DNA of 64,000 bases, taken from contig NZ_LT984804.1 in the NCBI RefSeq assembly GCF_900250115.1, positions 1,069,301 through 1,133,300 on the forward strand. Direction: 5' to 3'. Position numbers and translations under genes: made by a program. Source of the stretch: Cupriavidus taiwanensis (GTDB lineage: Bacteria > Pseudomonadota > Gammaproteobacteria > Burkholderiales > Burkholderiaceae). The notes under the pieces were generated by a model, which searched no databases, was not told the DNA's origin, and was given only the letters and a program-made list of their open reading frames with translations. Below are positions 49,772-57,860 of the stretch, piece after piece (the first letter of the stretch is position 1; each line of letters opens with the position of its first letter).

Positions 49772-50854
49772 TCAGCCTTGCGCCTCGCGCTCCAGCAGCT
49801 CGCGCTTGCGCGCCACGCCCCAGCGATAGCCCGACAGGTCGCCGTCGCTGCGCACCCCGCGATGGCAGGGAATCGCGACGGCCAGGTGGTTGGCGGCGCA
49901 GGCCTGCGCCACTGCGCGCACCGCGCGCGGCGCGCCGATGCGGGCCGCAATCTCGGCGTAGCTGGCGGTGCTGCCGGCGGGGATCTCGCGCAAGGCTTGC
50001 CAGACGCGCTGCTGGAACGCGGTGCCGCGCACGTCCAGCGGCAGCGCCAGGCCGATCGAAGGCGCTTCGATCATGCCTACCACCTTGGCCACCAGCTGCT
50101 CGAACTGCGCATCGCCGCCGAGCAGGTTGGCGCGCGGGAAGCGGTCCTGCAGGTCTTGCAACAGCGCTTGCGGGTCGTCGCCCAGCAGGATCGCGCAGAC
50201 GCCGCGCAGGCTCTGCGCCACCAGGATCGCGCCCAGCGAGCACTGGCCGACGGCAAAGCGGATATCGATGTCGGCGCCGCCGGCGCGGTAGCGCGACGGG
50301 GTCATGCCGAGCACGGCGTCGGCGGTCTCGTAGAAGCGGCTGTTGGAGCCGAACCCGGCATCGTAGATGGCCTCGGTCACGGAGCTGCTGGTGCCGAGCT
50401 GCTCGCGCAGTTTCCTGGCGCGGTGCGCGGCGGCATACGCGCGCGGGGTCAGGCCGGTGGCGCTCCTGAACAGGCGGTGGAAGTGATAGGGGCTGACGCC
50501 CGCGGCGCTGGCCAGTTCCGGCAGCGTGGGCACGGCGTCGGCGGCCTCGATGCGGCGGCAGGCCTCCGCCACCATGGCCGCGTGCCGTGCCGCCAGCGCG
50601 GGCGGCGCTGCACGGCGGCTGGGCCGGTAGCCGGCGGCTTCGGCCGCGGCAGCGTTGTCGAAGAACTCGACATTGGCCGGATGCGGCAGGCGCGACGGGC
50701 TGCTCGGCAGGCAATACACGCCGGTGGTCCTGACCGCATAGACGAAGTCACGGTCGGCGCCGGGGTCGCGCGCCAGCACGCGCGCCCAGCGCGGATCGTG
50801 TTCGACCAGGGTGGCTTCGGCCGCTTGCGCGGCACGGCGGATGGATCGGGTCAT
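49772..50854 (-). CDS. ada: Ada-type methyltransferase/regulator with an incomplete zinc site
   Basis: 360 residues: N-terminal Ada domain (15-85), AraC-like HTH (about 95-190) and O6-alkylguanine transferase domain (about 195-355) with the intact acceptor C330 in AIPCHRG. In E. coli Ada four cysteines hold a zinc and one of them accepts the methyl group from phosphotriesters. Here the first is kept (C48, TTGVYC) but the second is serine (S52), and the GFRPCKRC pair becomes GYRPSRRA (S79, A82). Base repair should work; phosphotriester sensing and methylation-induced activation may not. It follows a 2OG-Fe oxygenase gene by 7 bases, forming an alkylation-repair operon. Confidence 0.9.
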   Translation of the reverse strand: MTRSIRRAAQAAEATLVEHDPRWARVLARDPGADRDFVYAVRTTGVYCLPSSPSRLPHPANVEFFDNAAAAEAAGYRPSRRAAPPALAARHAAMVAEACRRIEAADAVPTLPELASAAGVSPYHFHRLFRSATGLTPRAYAAAHRARKLREQLGTSSSVTEAIYDAGFGSNSRFYETADAVLGMTPSRYRAGGADIDIRFAVGQCSLGAILVAQSLRGVCAILLGDDPQALLQDLQDRFPRANLLGGDAQFEQLVAKVVGMIEAPSIGLALPLDVRGTAFQQRVWQALREIPAGSTASYAEIAARIGAPRAVRAVAQACAANHLAVAIPCHRGVRSDGDLSGYRWGVARKRELLEREAQG

Positions 50855-50861
50855 GGAGGCC

Positions 50862-51668
50862 TCACGTAGCGTCGTGGAAGATGATGCCGAGGGTGTAGCG
50901 CTGGCCGGCATGCAGCCGGCTGACGCCATGCCGCAGGTTGACGCGATAGCTGCCGCGGCTGCCTTGCACCGGCCGCTGGCTGACCGCGAACACCACGGCA
51001 TCGCCCTGGCGCAGCGCCACCACCTCGGCCCGCGACTGCATGCGCGGGCGCTGCTCGGTCAGCACGAACTCGCCGCCGGTGAAGTCGCGGCCGGGCTCGG
51101 AGAGCAGGATCGCGACCTGCAGCGGAAACACGTGCTCGCCGTAGAGGTCCTGGTGCAGGCAGTTGTAGTCGCCCGGGCCGTAGCGCAGCAGCAAGGGCGT
51201 CGGCCGCGACTGGCCGGCGTGATGGCAGCGCGCGATGAAATCCGGATGCGCGGCGGGGTAACGGACCTCGATGCCCATCGCGGCATTCCAGCGGTTGGCC
51301 ACCGGCACCAGGTGCGGATAGAGCGCCGTGCGCAGCCCGGCGACCAGGTCGGGCAGGGGGTAGCCGAAGTATTTGTATTCGCCCTGGCCGAAGCCGTGCC
51401 GGCGCATCTCGATGCGCGAACGGTACTGCGCGTCGTTGCCATAGCCGGCCGCCAGCGCCTCGCATTCGTCGGCGGACAACAGGCCGGGGATGGCGGCGCA
51501 GCCGTAGTCATCGAGTGCGCGCGCGACAGCGGCCCAGTCGGTGCCATCGACCCGGGTCGCCACGTTCGCGTCATGCCCACGCCGAACCGCTGCGCCGCGT
51601 GCCTGCGAAACCGGCCGCCGCGGCCCTGCGACCGCCATTGCCGGCTGCTGAATCTGGCTGTTGCCCAC
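50862..51668 (-). CDS. 2OG-Fe(II) oxygenase of the AlkB-related DNA-repair type
   Basis: 268 residues from GTG 51668, favoured by AGGAG (minus strand, 51675-51680) 6 bases upstream; an ATG 9 codons earlier also exists. The iron ligands are H172 and D174 ([11 protein letters not shown]) and H247 (LRHGVSRL), with R257 for 2-oxoglutarate. It matches a group annotated as oxygenase acting on damaged DNA rather than classical AlkB. The gene is 7 bases upstream of ada and likely cotranscribed, supporting a role in removing alkyl groups from bases. Divergent from the DUF1348 gene at 51862. Confidence 0.82.
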   Translation of the reverse strand: MGNSQIQQPAMAVAGPRRPVSQARGAAVRRGHDANVATRVDGTDWAAVARALDDYGCAAIPGLLSADECEALAAGYGNDAQYRSRIEMRRHGFGQGEYKYFGYPLPDLVAGLRTALYPHLVPVANRWNAAMGIEVRYPAAHPDFIARCHHAGQSRPTPLLLRYGPGDYNCLHQDLYGEHVFPLQVAILLSEPGRDFTGGEFVLTEQRPRMQSRAEVVALRQGDAVVFAVSQRPVQGSRGSYRVNLRHGVSRLHAGQRYTLGIIFHDAT

Positions 51669-51774
51669 TGTGAATCTCCTGTCCTGTGCATGCATGGTGC
51701 CAACTTTAGGGCGAGCCCCTGCGCGGCACACTCCGGCCCTTGCTTTCAAACTCTGTCGCCATACTGCCTTGACA

Positions 51775-51788
51775 AGACAGACCTGTCT
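51775..51788. promoter_or_regulatory. putative TetR operator before the DUF1348 gene
   Basis: AGACAGACCTGTCT: arms AGACAG/CTGTCT around AC. It is the exact reverse complement of the 14-mer at 56727-56740 in front of a TetR gene. It lies 73 bases before the DUF1348 start; a weaker similar half-dyad (AGACAGAGCTGTAT) follows at 51799-51812. Confidence 0.65.
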
Positions 51789-51861
51789 ACCAATAATGAG
51801 ACAGAGCTGTATCACACTGTGGTTCTCGTCACTTCAATGCCTGTCTCTCAAAGGAGCTTTC

Positions 51862-52341
51862 ATGTCTGCACCCATTGAAACCCGTCCGCCGCTGCCTCCG
51901 TTTACCCGCGAAACGGCCCTTGCCAAGGTCCGCGCCGCCGAGGATGGCTGGAACAGCCGCGACCCGCAACGCGTGGCGCTGGCCTATACCGTCGATAGCG
52001 CGTGGCGCAACCGCGCCGAGTTCGCCAACGGTCGCGCCGATATCGTCGCTTTCCTGCAGCGCAAATGGCAGAAGGAGCTGGATTACCGCCTGATCAAGGA
52101 GCTTTGGGTGCACGAGCAGAACCGCATCGCGGTGCGCTTTGCCTATGAATGGCACGACGATTCCGGCAACTGGTACCGGTCATACGGCAACGAGAACTGG
52201 GAATTCGATGAAGCAGGGCTGATGCGCAAGCGCTTTGCGTGCATCAACGATGCGCCGATCCAGGCAGCGGAGCGCAAGTTCCACTGGCCGCTGGGCCGGC
52301 GCCCGGACGGGCATCCGGGCTTGAGCGAGCTGGGCTTGTGA
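51862..52341 (+). CDS. DUF1348 / NTF2-like family protein
   Basis: 159 residues, cytoplasmic. One NTF2-like alpha-beta barrel: helix [30 protein letters not shown], then strands through [31 protein letters not shown] and [19 protein letters not shown]1348 has no known function. AAGGAG precedes ATG 51862 by 7 bases. A palindrome identical to one before the TetR gene at 56825 lies in its promoter region, so that repressor probably controls it. The convergent downstream gene is separated by a 26-bp palindrome. Confidence 0.82.
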   Translation: MSAPIETRPPLPPFTRETALAKVRAAEDGWNSRDPQRVALAYTVDSAWRNRAEFANGRADIVAFLQRKWQKELDYRLIKELWVHEQNRIAVRFAYEWHDDSGNWYRSYGNENWEFDEAGLMRKRFACINDAPIQAAERKFHWPLGRRPDGHPGLSELGL

Positions 52342-52354
52342 GGGGTGTTGTGGC

Positions 52355-52380
52355 GACCTCTCCCGCGCGCGGGAGAGGTC
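52355..52380. repeat. perfect 26-base palindrome, terminator/REP-like
   Basis: GACCTCTCCCGCG followed directly by its reverse complement. It sits between the convergent DUF1348 and M20 peptidase genes and shares an 18-base core, with one mismatch, with the inverted repeat at 35983-36010. Likely a bidirectional terminator or a dispersed repeat. Confidence 0.6.
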
Positions 52381-52398
52381 AAAAATCAGAAGGCCGGC

Positions 52399-54171
52399 TT
52401 ACTGCATCTTGTCCAGGTTGCCGATCCGCACCAGCATCTCGGTGAACATCTGCATATCGAGATCGAGGTCGGCCACTTCCTTGTACTCGCGCGCGTTGTG
52501 CGCGGTGTACTTCTTGCCCGGCATGGCCGGCCCGAAGTTGATGGCGTTCGGCATCAGCTTGGCGGTGGTGCTGCCGGCGGTGGCGACCGGCTTGGCCTCC
52601 AGCCCGGTGGTATCGCCGAAGATGTTCAGCAGCGTCGACAGCCACGCGCCCTTCGGATCGCGCGCCATCCAGTTGCCCTGGTCGTACTTGATCTCGACCG
52701 GCCCATGGGTGGCGGCCCAGCCGAAAATGCGCTTGGTGATCTTGCCGCCCAGCTCGTCCGGGGTGCGCCCGCGCGGCATGCGCACATTGGTGACCACGTC
52801 GACGTACTCGCCGCGCTCGCGCACCAGCGTGGGCGACATGGTGAGCGGGCCCATGAACGGATCGCGGTAGGCCACGTCCATGCGATTGCCCAGGTAGTCC
52901 AGGCCGTACAGGTCGTTCAGGTAGCGGACCGCGTTCAGGTAGTGGTTTTCGGCAAGGCGCACGCCGCTGGCCTGCAGGAACAGCGCCAGCCGCGGCAGCG
53001 GGTTCACGCCTTCTTCCGGCCGCGAGCCGTGCGCCGAGGCGCCGGTGACCTTGACTTCGACATCGTTGCCGGTGCGCTTGACCTCGATCGAGAACTTGCC
53101 GCGCGGCGTGTAGCGGCGCAGGAAATCCGCGCGCGCCTGTTCCAGCGCGGCGGCCACCGCAGCAGGATCGCCGCCGGCAATGCGCGCGGTGGCGGTCTCG
53201 GGAATGGCGTTGGCCGAGGCCGCGCCGCGCATCGCGACAATGGCCGGGCCCTTGCTCTCGGCCTGGCTGGGGGCGCGCTTGTCGTCGGCCGCCTTGATGC
53301 CGAACGAGACCGTCAGCGTGCCCGCGCCTTTCTCGGCCACCACGGCCGGATACTTGCTGTCGAGCACGATGTTGTACTCCGGCAGCGTGGTGTGCTGGCG
53401 GTAGTACTTCATGCCGTCGCCGCCGGTTTCCTCGGTAGTTTCGATCATCAGCCGGATGCTGCGCTCGAGCGGCACGCCGCTTTCCTTGACGGTCTTCATC
53501 GCATACAGCACCGCGGCGATCGAGCCCTTGTCGTCGATGGTGCCGCGCCCATACAGCAGGTCGCCGATGCGCGTCATCCGGAACGGGTCCAGCCTGGTGC
53601 CGTCGTCCAGAACCCATTCCTCGGCTACCGCCGGCACCACGTCCGCGTGGGTCAGGATGCCGAAGGTGTCCTTGCCGCCGCCGGGCAAGGTCACCTCGAA
53701 GACGCGGTTGTCGACATTGCGATAGGCCAGCCCGAACTCGCGCGCCATGCCTTCGATCATCTTGCCGAACTCGACGATGGCGGGATGCTCGTGCTGCGCG
53801 ATCTTTTCCTCACGCACGGTGCGCAGCGCCACCATCCTGCCGAGCGCATCGATGGCGGCGGCCTCGTTGCGCAGCCGGTTGTAAACCCCGAGCAGCCGCG
53901 CGACATTGACCAGGTTGTCGCCCGACAGCGGCGCCTTCGACTGCCACGCCGCCACCGCCGGCGCGACCAGCGGCTCGGCCTTGGCCGCCGCCGCCATGAA
54001 GGCCGGCAGGTCGGCCTGGGTCGCCTTGGCCGCGACCGGGCCGTTGCCGGTCAGGGCTTCCAGCGCCGGCTTTTTCAGCGTCTGGGCGTGCGCGGGAAGG
54101 GCCAGCGCGAGCGACAACGCGAGCAGGGATGCCCATCGATGGCGGTGCGGCGGGCGGCAAGGTCGGATCAT
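52399..54171 (-). CDS. exported M20-family metallopeptidase (dipeptidase)
   Basis: 590 residues from ATG 54171, with a Sec signal peptide (WASLLALSLALALPAHAQ). The M20 core has zinc-site motifs GILTHADVVPA, GRGTIDDKGS, and EETGGDG. A large dimerisation lid (about 330-470) and a TASGSTTAKLMPNAINFGP segment with KYTAHN supply the remaining ligands. Length and Sapep/PepV-like architecture suggest a dipeptidase releasing amino acids in the periplasm. Transcribed towards the DUF1348 gene and divergent from the peroxiredoxin-glutaredoxin gene at 54426. Confidence 0.85.
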   Translation of the reverse strand: MIRPCRPPHRHRWASLLALSLALALPAHAQTLKKPALEALTGNGPVAAKATQADLPAFMAAAAKAEPLVAPAVAAWQSKAPLSGDNLVNVARLLGVYNRLRNEAAAIDALGRMVALRTVREEKIAQHEHPAIVEFGKMIEGMAREFGLAYRNVDNRVFEVTLPGGGKDTFGILTHADVVPAVAEEWVLDDGTRLDPFRMTRIGDLLYGRGTIDDKGSIAAVLYAMKTVKESGVPLERSIRLMIETTEETGGDGMKYYRQHTTLPEYNIVLDSKYPAVVAEKGAGTLTVSFGIKAADDKRAPSQAESKGPAIVAMRGAASANAIPETATARIAGGDPAAVAAALEQARADFLRRYTPRGKFSIEVKRTGNDVEVKVTGASAHGSRPEEGVNPLPRLALFLQASGVRLAENHYLNAVRYLNDLYGLDYLGNRMDVAYRDPFMGPLTMSPTLVRERGEYVDVVTNVRMPRGRTPDELGGKITKRIFGWAATHGPVEIKYDQGNWMARDPKGAWLSTLLNIFGDTTGLEAKPVATAGSTTAKLMPNAINFGPAMPGKKYTAHNAREYKEVADLDLDMQMFTEMLVRIGNLDKMQ

Positions 54172-54425
54172 TGCAAAGAAGGGAGTCGGAGCAGATGCCG
54201 CATGATAGGGCACTCCCGGGATTTTCCCGAAAAAAAATGCTTTTTAGTCCGCGCGCGCCCGCGCAGTTTGCAGGGCAGTAGACATTGCCTATGCGCAGAT
54301 CATAGTTTTTGGCAATCATTTTATTTGATACGATGAATTGTACAAATCACTTCCCGGTCTCCAGAATGGGGCCTTCGCTGCAACCCGCAGCCGAACCAAC
54401 CCGATCCAGAACCAGGAGTGAACTG

Positions 54426-55157
54426 ATGCTGCAATCCCGCGAAGGCCAACGCGTTCCCAATGTCGCTTTCCGTGTGCGTGAAGACAACGAGTGGAAGACT
54501 GTCACCACCGGCGAGCTGTTCGACGGCAAGACCGTGGTGGTGTTCTCGCTGCCGGGCGCTTTCACCCCGACCTGTTCGTCGACGCACCTGCCGCGCTACA
54601 ACGAACTGGCGCCGGTGTTCGCCAGGCATGGCGTCGACGACATCCTGTGCGTGTCGGTGAACGACACCTTCGTGATGAACGAATGGGCCAAGGACCAGGA
54701 ATCCGAAAACATCACCATGATCCCCGACGGCAATGGTGAATTCACCGAAGGCATGGGCATGCTGGTGGACAAGGCCGACCTGGGCTTCGGCAAGCGCAGC
54801 TGGCGCTATGCGATGCTGGTCAAGGACGGCGTGGTGCAGAAGATGTTCATCGAGCCGGAAGAGCCGGGCGACCCGTTCAAGGTGTCCGATGCCGACACCA
54901 TGCTGGCCTACATCGCCCCCGGCGCGCGCAAGCCTGACCAGGTCGTGGTGTTCTCCAAGGTGGGTTGCTCGTTCTGCGCCAAGGCCAAGCAGCTGCTGGA
55001 CGACAACGGTTTCGACTACATCGACGTGCCGCTCGACAACAAGGTGCGCGGCAAGGTGCTGGGCGCCGTGTCGGGCGAGATGACCGCACCGCAGGTGTTT
55101 ATCAACGGCAGGCTGGTCGGCGGCGCCGAAGCGCTGCAGCAGTACCTGGCCGCCTGA
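54426..55157 (+). CDS. hybrid peroxiredoxin-glutaredoxin
   Basis: 243 residues. Peroxiredoxin-5-like domain (1-165) with peroxidatic C50 in PGAFTPTC, fused to a glutaredoxin domain (170-243) with C181 and C184 in GCSFCAKAK and a GSH-binding [13 protein letters not shown]. Such hybrids reduce peroxides with glutathione as direct donor. A cysteine pair for both halves is present, so it should be active. Divergent from the M20 peptidase; AT-rich sequence upstream (54290-54350). A flavoprotein gene follows 154 bases downstream. Confidence 0.93.
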   Translation: MLQSREGQRVPNVAFRVREDNEWKTVTTGELFDGKTVVVFSLPGAFTPTCSSTHLPRYNELAPVFARHGVDDILCVSVNDTFVMNEWAKDQESENITMIPDGNGEFTEGMGMLVDKADLGFGKRSWRYAMLVKDGVVQKMFIEPEEPGDPFKVSDADTMLAYIAPGARKPDQVVVFSKVGCSFCAKAKQLLDDNGFDYIDVPLDNKVRGKVLGAVSGEMTAPQVFINGRLVGGAEALQQYLAA

Positions 55158-55219
55158 GCCGCAATCAGCCGTTTCCCACTCTTGCCCCGAGCCACGGGGC
55201 CGGCAGTCGCCGGACCCGA

Positions 55220-55256
55220 TGGCGCTGCCTTGCCCGAACCGCGCCGGGCAGCGCCA
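55220..55256. terminator. large hairpin between the peroxiredoxin and flavoprotein genes
   Basis: TGGCGCTGCC (55220-55229) pairs with GGCAGCGCCA (55247-55256), with a further pairing of GCCCG and CGGGC inside the loop. A small hairpin GCCCCG/CGGGGC lies at 55184-55200. Together they may stop or weaken readthrough before the flavoprotein gene. No T-run. Confidence 0.4.
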
Positions 55257-55311
55257 TCCAGCCCGCTGATTGACCCAGCCTGACGCTTCAGAACACAAAG
55301 GAACCACCGCC

Positions 55312-56721
55312 ATGACCACCATCCAGACCGACGTCGCCGTGATCGGCGCAGGCACCGCCGGCCTTGCCGCCTACCGCGCCGCGATTGCGGCGGGCAAGCG
55401 CGCCGTGATCATCGAAGGCGGCCCCTACGGCACCACCTGTGCCCGCGTGGGCTGCATGCCGTCCAAGCTGCTGATCGCCGCCGCCGAGGCCGCGCACGAG
55501 CTGCGCCACACCGCGCCGTTCGGCGTGCATGTCGACGGCCAGGTCCGCATCGACGGGCGCGAGGTGATGGCGCGCGTGCGCAGCGAGCGCGACCGCTTTG
55601 TCGGTTTCGTGGTGCGCGGCGTGGAGAACATCGCGCCGGCCGACCGCATTCGCGGTTATGCCCGCTTTATCGACACCACCACGCTGGAAGTGGACGGGCA
55701 CACCACCGTGCGCGCCAGCCGCGTGGTCATCGCCACCGGTTCCACGCCGGTGCTGCCGGCACCGTTCCAGGTGTTCGGCGACCGCCTGATCGTCAATGAC
55801 GACGTGTTCTCGTGGCAGGACCTGCCCGGCAGCGTGGTGGTGTTCGGCCCCGGCGTGATCGGGCTGGAGCTGGGCCAGGCGCTGTCGCGGCTGGGCGTGC
55901 GGGTGCGGGTGTTCGGCGTCAGCGGCTCGCTCGGGCCGCTGACCGATCCGGTCATCCGCGCCGACGCGGCCCGCACTTTCAACCAGGAGTTCTATCTCGA
56001 TCCCGACGCCCAGGTGACCGACATGGGCCGCGATGGCGACCAGGTGGTGGTGACCTACCTCGATCGCGAAGGCCGCAGCGTGACCGAACGCTTCGACTAC
56101 GCGCTGGCAGCCACCGGGCGCGCGCCCAACGTGCGCGGCCTGGCCCTAGAGAACACCGGCCTGACGCTGGATGCGCGCGGCGTGCCGCTGTTCGATGCGC
56201 ACACGCTCCAGTGCGGCAACGCGCCGGTCTTTATCGCCGGCGATGCCAACAACATCCTGCCGCTGCTGCACGAGGCCGCCGACGAGGGCAAGGCCGCCGG
56301 CGAGAACGCCGCCAGCTATCCGCAGGTGAAGCCGCTGGCGCGCCGCGCGCCGATCGCGGTGGTATTCACGGACCCGCAGATCGCGATGGTCGGCCAGCGC
56401 TACGCCGAACTGGCGGCACGGGGTGAAGACAGCTTCGTCACTGGTGAGGTCAGCTTCGAAGACCAGGGCCGCAGCCGCGTCATGCTGAAGAACCGAGGGC
56501 TGATGCACATCTATGCCGACAAGGCCACGGGCCGCTTCCTGGGCGCGGAATGGACCGGCCCGCGCGCCGAGAATATCGCCCACCTGCTGGCGTGGTCGTA
56601 CCAGCAGGGCCTGACCATCGCGCAGATGCTGACGATGCCGTTCTACCACCCGGTGGTGGAAGAAGGCCTGCGCACCGCGCTGCGCGATGCGGCCGCCGCT
56701 CGAGGCCTGAAATCGCGATGA
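55312..56721 (+). CDS. dihydrolipoamide dehydrogenase-like FAD disulfide oxidoreductase
   Basis: 469 residues. FAD motif GAGTAG (12-17), redox disulfide C43/C48 in GTTCARVGCMPSK, NAD motif VVVFGPGVIGLELGQAL (about 176-192), and a C-terminal interface domain with PFYHPVVEEGLRTAL supplying the His-Glu pair. It is not beside any 2-oxoacid dehydrogenase genes, so it is unlikely to be the canonical Lpd; it follows a peroxiredoxin-glutaredoxin hybrid and may reduce a thiol partner or metal. ATG 55312 has AAAGGA upstream. The TetR gene at 56825 follows. Confidence 0.85.
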   Translation: MTTIQTDVAVIGAGTAGLAAYRAAIAAGKRAVIIEGGPYGTTCARVGCMPSKLLIAAAEAAHELRHTAPFGVHVDGQVRIDGREVMARVRSERDRFVGFVVRGVENIAPADRIRGYARFIDTTTLEVDGHTTVRASRVVIATGSTPVLPAPFQVFGDRLIVNDDVFSWQDLPGSVVVFGPGVIGLELGQALSRLGVRVRVFGVSGSLGPLTDPVIRADAARTFNQEFYLDPDAQVTDMGRDGDQVVVTYLDREGRSVTERFDYALAATGRAPNVRGLALENTGLTLDARGVPLFDAHTLQCGNAPVFIAGDANNILPLLHEAADEGKAAGENAASYPQVKPLARRAPIAVVFTDPQIAMVGQRYAELAARGEDSFVTGEVSFEDQGRSRVMLKNRGLMHIYADKATGRFLGAEWTGPRAENIAHLLAWSYQQGLTIAQMLTMPFYHPVVEEGLRTALRDAAAARGLKSR

Positions 56722-56726
56722 TTGCT

Positions 56727-56740
56727 AGACAGGTCTGTCT
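56727..56740. promoter_or_regulatory. putative TetR operator before its own gene
   Basis: AGACAGGTCTGTCT, an almost perfect dyad 84 bases before the TetR start and 5 bases after the flavoprotein stop. The identical palindrome (reverse complement) occurs at 51775-51788 before the DUF1348 gene. Suggests autoregulation plus a second target. Confidence 0.65.
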
Positions 56741-56824
56741 GTCATAGTATCGAAGCACAGGCCCGGGGCGGCGCTTGGCGCTGCCCCGGGCGGATTCCTG
56801 TTTTCGTTACTCCGCTTGCACCAC

Positions 56825-57370
56825 ATGGCCACGCCTTCCGCCCGCGACCGCATCCTCGACACCGCCGCCCGCCTGTTCTACCAGGAAGGCTATCGCGCCA
56901 CCGGCATCGACCGGATCATTGCCGAATCGGGCGTGGCCAAGATGTCGCTCTACCGGCATTTCGCCTCCAAGAACGCGCTGATCGCGGCGTTCCTGGCGCG
57001 CCGGCATGACGAATGGATGGCGTGGTTCCGCCAGCAGGTGGAAACCCGCCTCGCCGAGCGGCCCCGCCTTGACGTGATCGCCGACGCGCTGGCCGACTGG
57101 TTCGAGCGCGACTTTCGCGGCTGCGCCTTTATCAACGTGGTGGCCGAGGCGGGCGACGCCGAGGCGCACCAGCAGGCGGCGGCCCACAAGGCCGGGCTGG
57201 AGGCCTTCGTCGCGGATATCGCGGCCCGCCTGGGACTGCGCGACCCACAGGCGGTAGCTGCCGAGGCGATGCTGTGCATCGAGGGCATGATCGTGCGCTA
57301 CCAGGTGCAGCCGGACCGCGCGGTGGTCGAGGCGGGCAGGCGGTTGCTTGGCCGCCTGCAAGGCGAATGA
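56825..57370 (+). CDS. TetR-family regulator, probable repressor of the DUF1348 gene and itself
   Basis: 181 residues from ATG 56825. HTH at about 8-53 (RILDTAARLFYQEGYRATGIDRIIAESGVAKMSLYRHF), followed by helices with two cysteines (GCAFINV, MLCIEGM). A palindrome AGACAGGTCTGTCT stands upstream and recurs before the DUF1348 gene 5 kb away, which points to a small regulon. The recognition helix GVAKMSLYRHF belongs to the YcdC/AcrR-like subgroup often controlling electrophile-responsive genes; the effector here is not known. Confidence 0.84.
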   Translation: MATPSARDRILDTAARLFYQEGYRATGIDRIIAESGVAKMSLYRHFASKNALIAAFLARRHDEWMAWFRQQVETRLAERPRLDVIADALADWFERDFRGCAFINVVAEAGDAEAHQQAAAHKAGLEAFVADIAARLGLRDPQAVAAEAMLCIEGMIVRYQVQPDRAVVEAGRRLLGRLQGE

Positions 57371-57383
57371 AGGATCGTCCGGC

Positions 57384-57714
57384 CTAGCGCCGGGGCAGCA
57401 TCCGGCGCGCTGCCGCATAGTCACGCAGCGCATCATTCATCAGCGTTTGCCAGCCGCTGCCCGGTTGCCTTGTAGGCCGCCGGCACGTCGGGATCGATGC
57501 GTAGGGTCTGATTGACCTTGCGCTCGCCGACCGGTTTAGCCGGCCTACCGCGACGTTTTGCCAGTGCATCGGCTTTGTCGTTGCCGAGCAGCTCCCGTGC
57601 CGGGCGCATCTTCTTGAACTGGTCTGTCGGCACTGCCACCGCATCGAAGTCAACCGCGATACCTCACGAGATGGCGGCGTCCTCTGCCGGAAAATCGGTC
57701 ACTCGCGCGAACAC
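57384..57714 (-). pseudogene. decayed BrnA/DUF4415-type antitoxin
   Basis: Read on the minus strand from GTG 57714 the product would be MFARVTDFPAEDAAIS, an in-frame TGA, then GIAVDFDAVAVPTDQFKKMR...GRPAKPVG...NQTLRIDPDVPAAYKATG. At that point an extra G (run at 57460-57462) shifts the frame; after correction it ends SGWQTLMNDALRDYAAARRMLPRR. The patterns PAEDAAIxxGIA, RIDPDV and TGxGWQTxxNDALR are those of BrnA/DUF4415 antitoxins, which pair with BrnT toxins. No BrnT toxin gene is seen next to it. Two separate lesions make a sequencing artefact unlikely. Confidence 0.7.
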
Positions 57715-57780
57715 ACTGCACGAAAAATCCCCTCCTATGTATCGTCTCTGACACATTGAGGCTACAATTCTGTTGTAATC

Positions 57781-57799
57781 ACGAATCATTCCTATTCGT
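57781..57799. promoter_or_regulatory. Fur-box-like dyad before the TonB receptor
   Basis: ACGAATCATTCCTATTCGT has 6-base arms ACGAAT/ATTCGT around 7 bases, 19 bases in total as in Fur boxes, in an AT-rich island 62 bases before the receptor start. Match to the Fur consensus is moderate. Confidence 0.4.
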
Positions 57800-57860
57800 A
57801 ATCAGAATTGTTCACTGGTGGTGCCGCCTTGCCGGCATCGCCACCTTCCTACCCTGAGTG

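Noticed and set aside
54297..54340. OxyR-like ATAG-N7 pattern before the peroxiredoxin-glutaredoxin gene
   Set aside because: Only the first ATAG matches fully; the other three tetrads match 2 or 3 of 4 bases, which is too weak to call.
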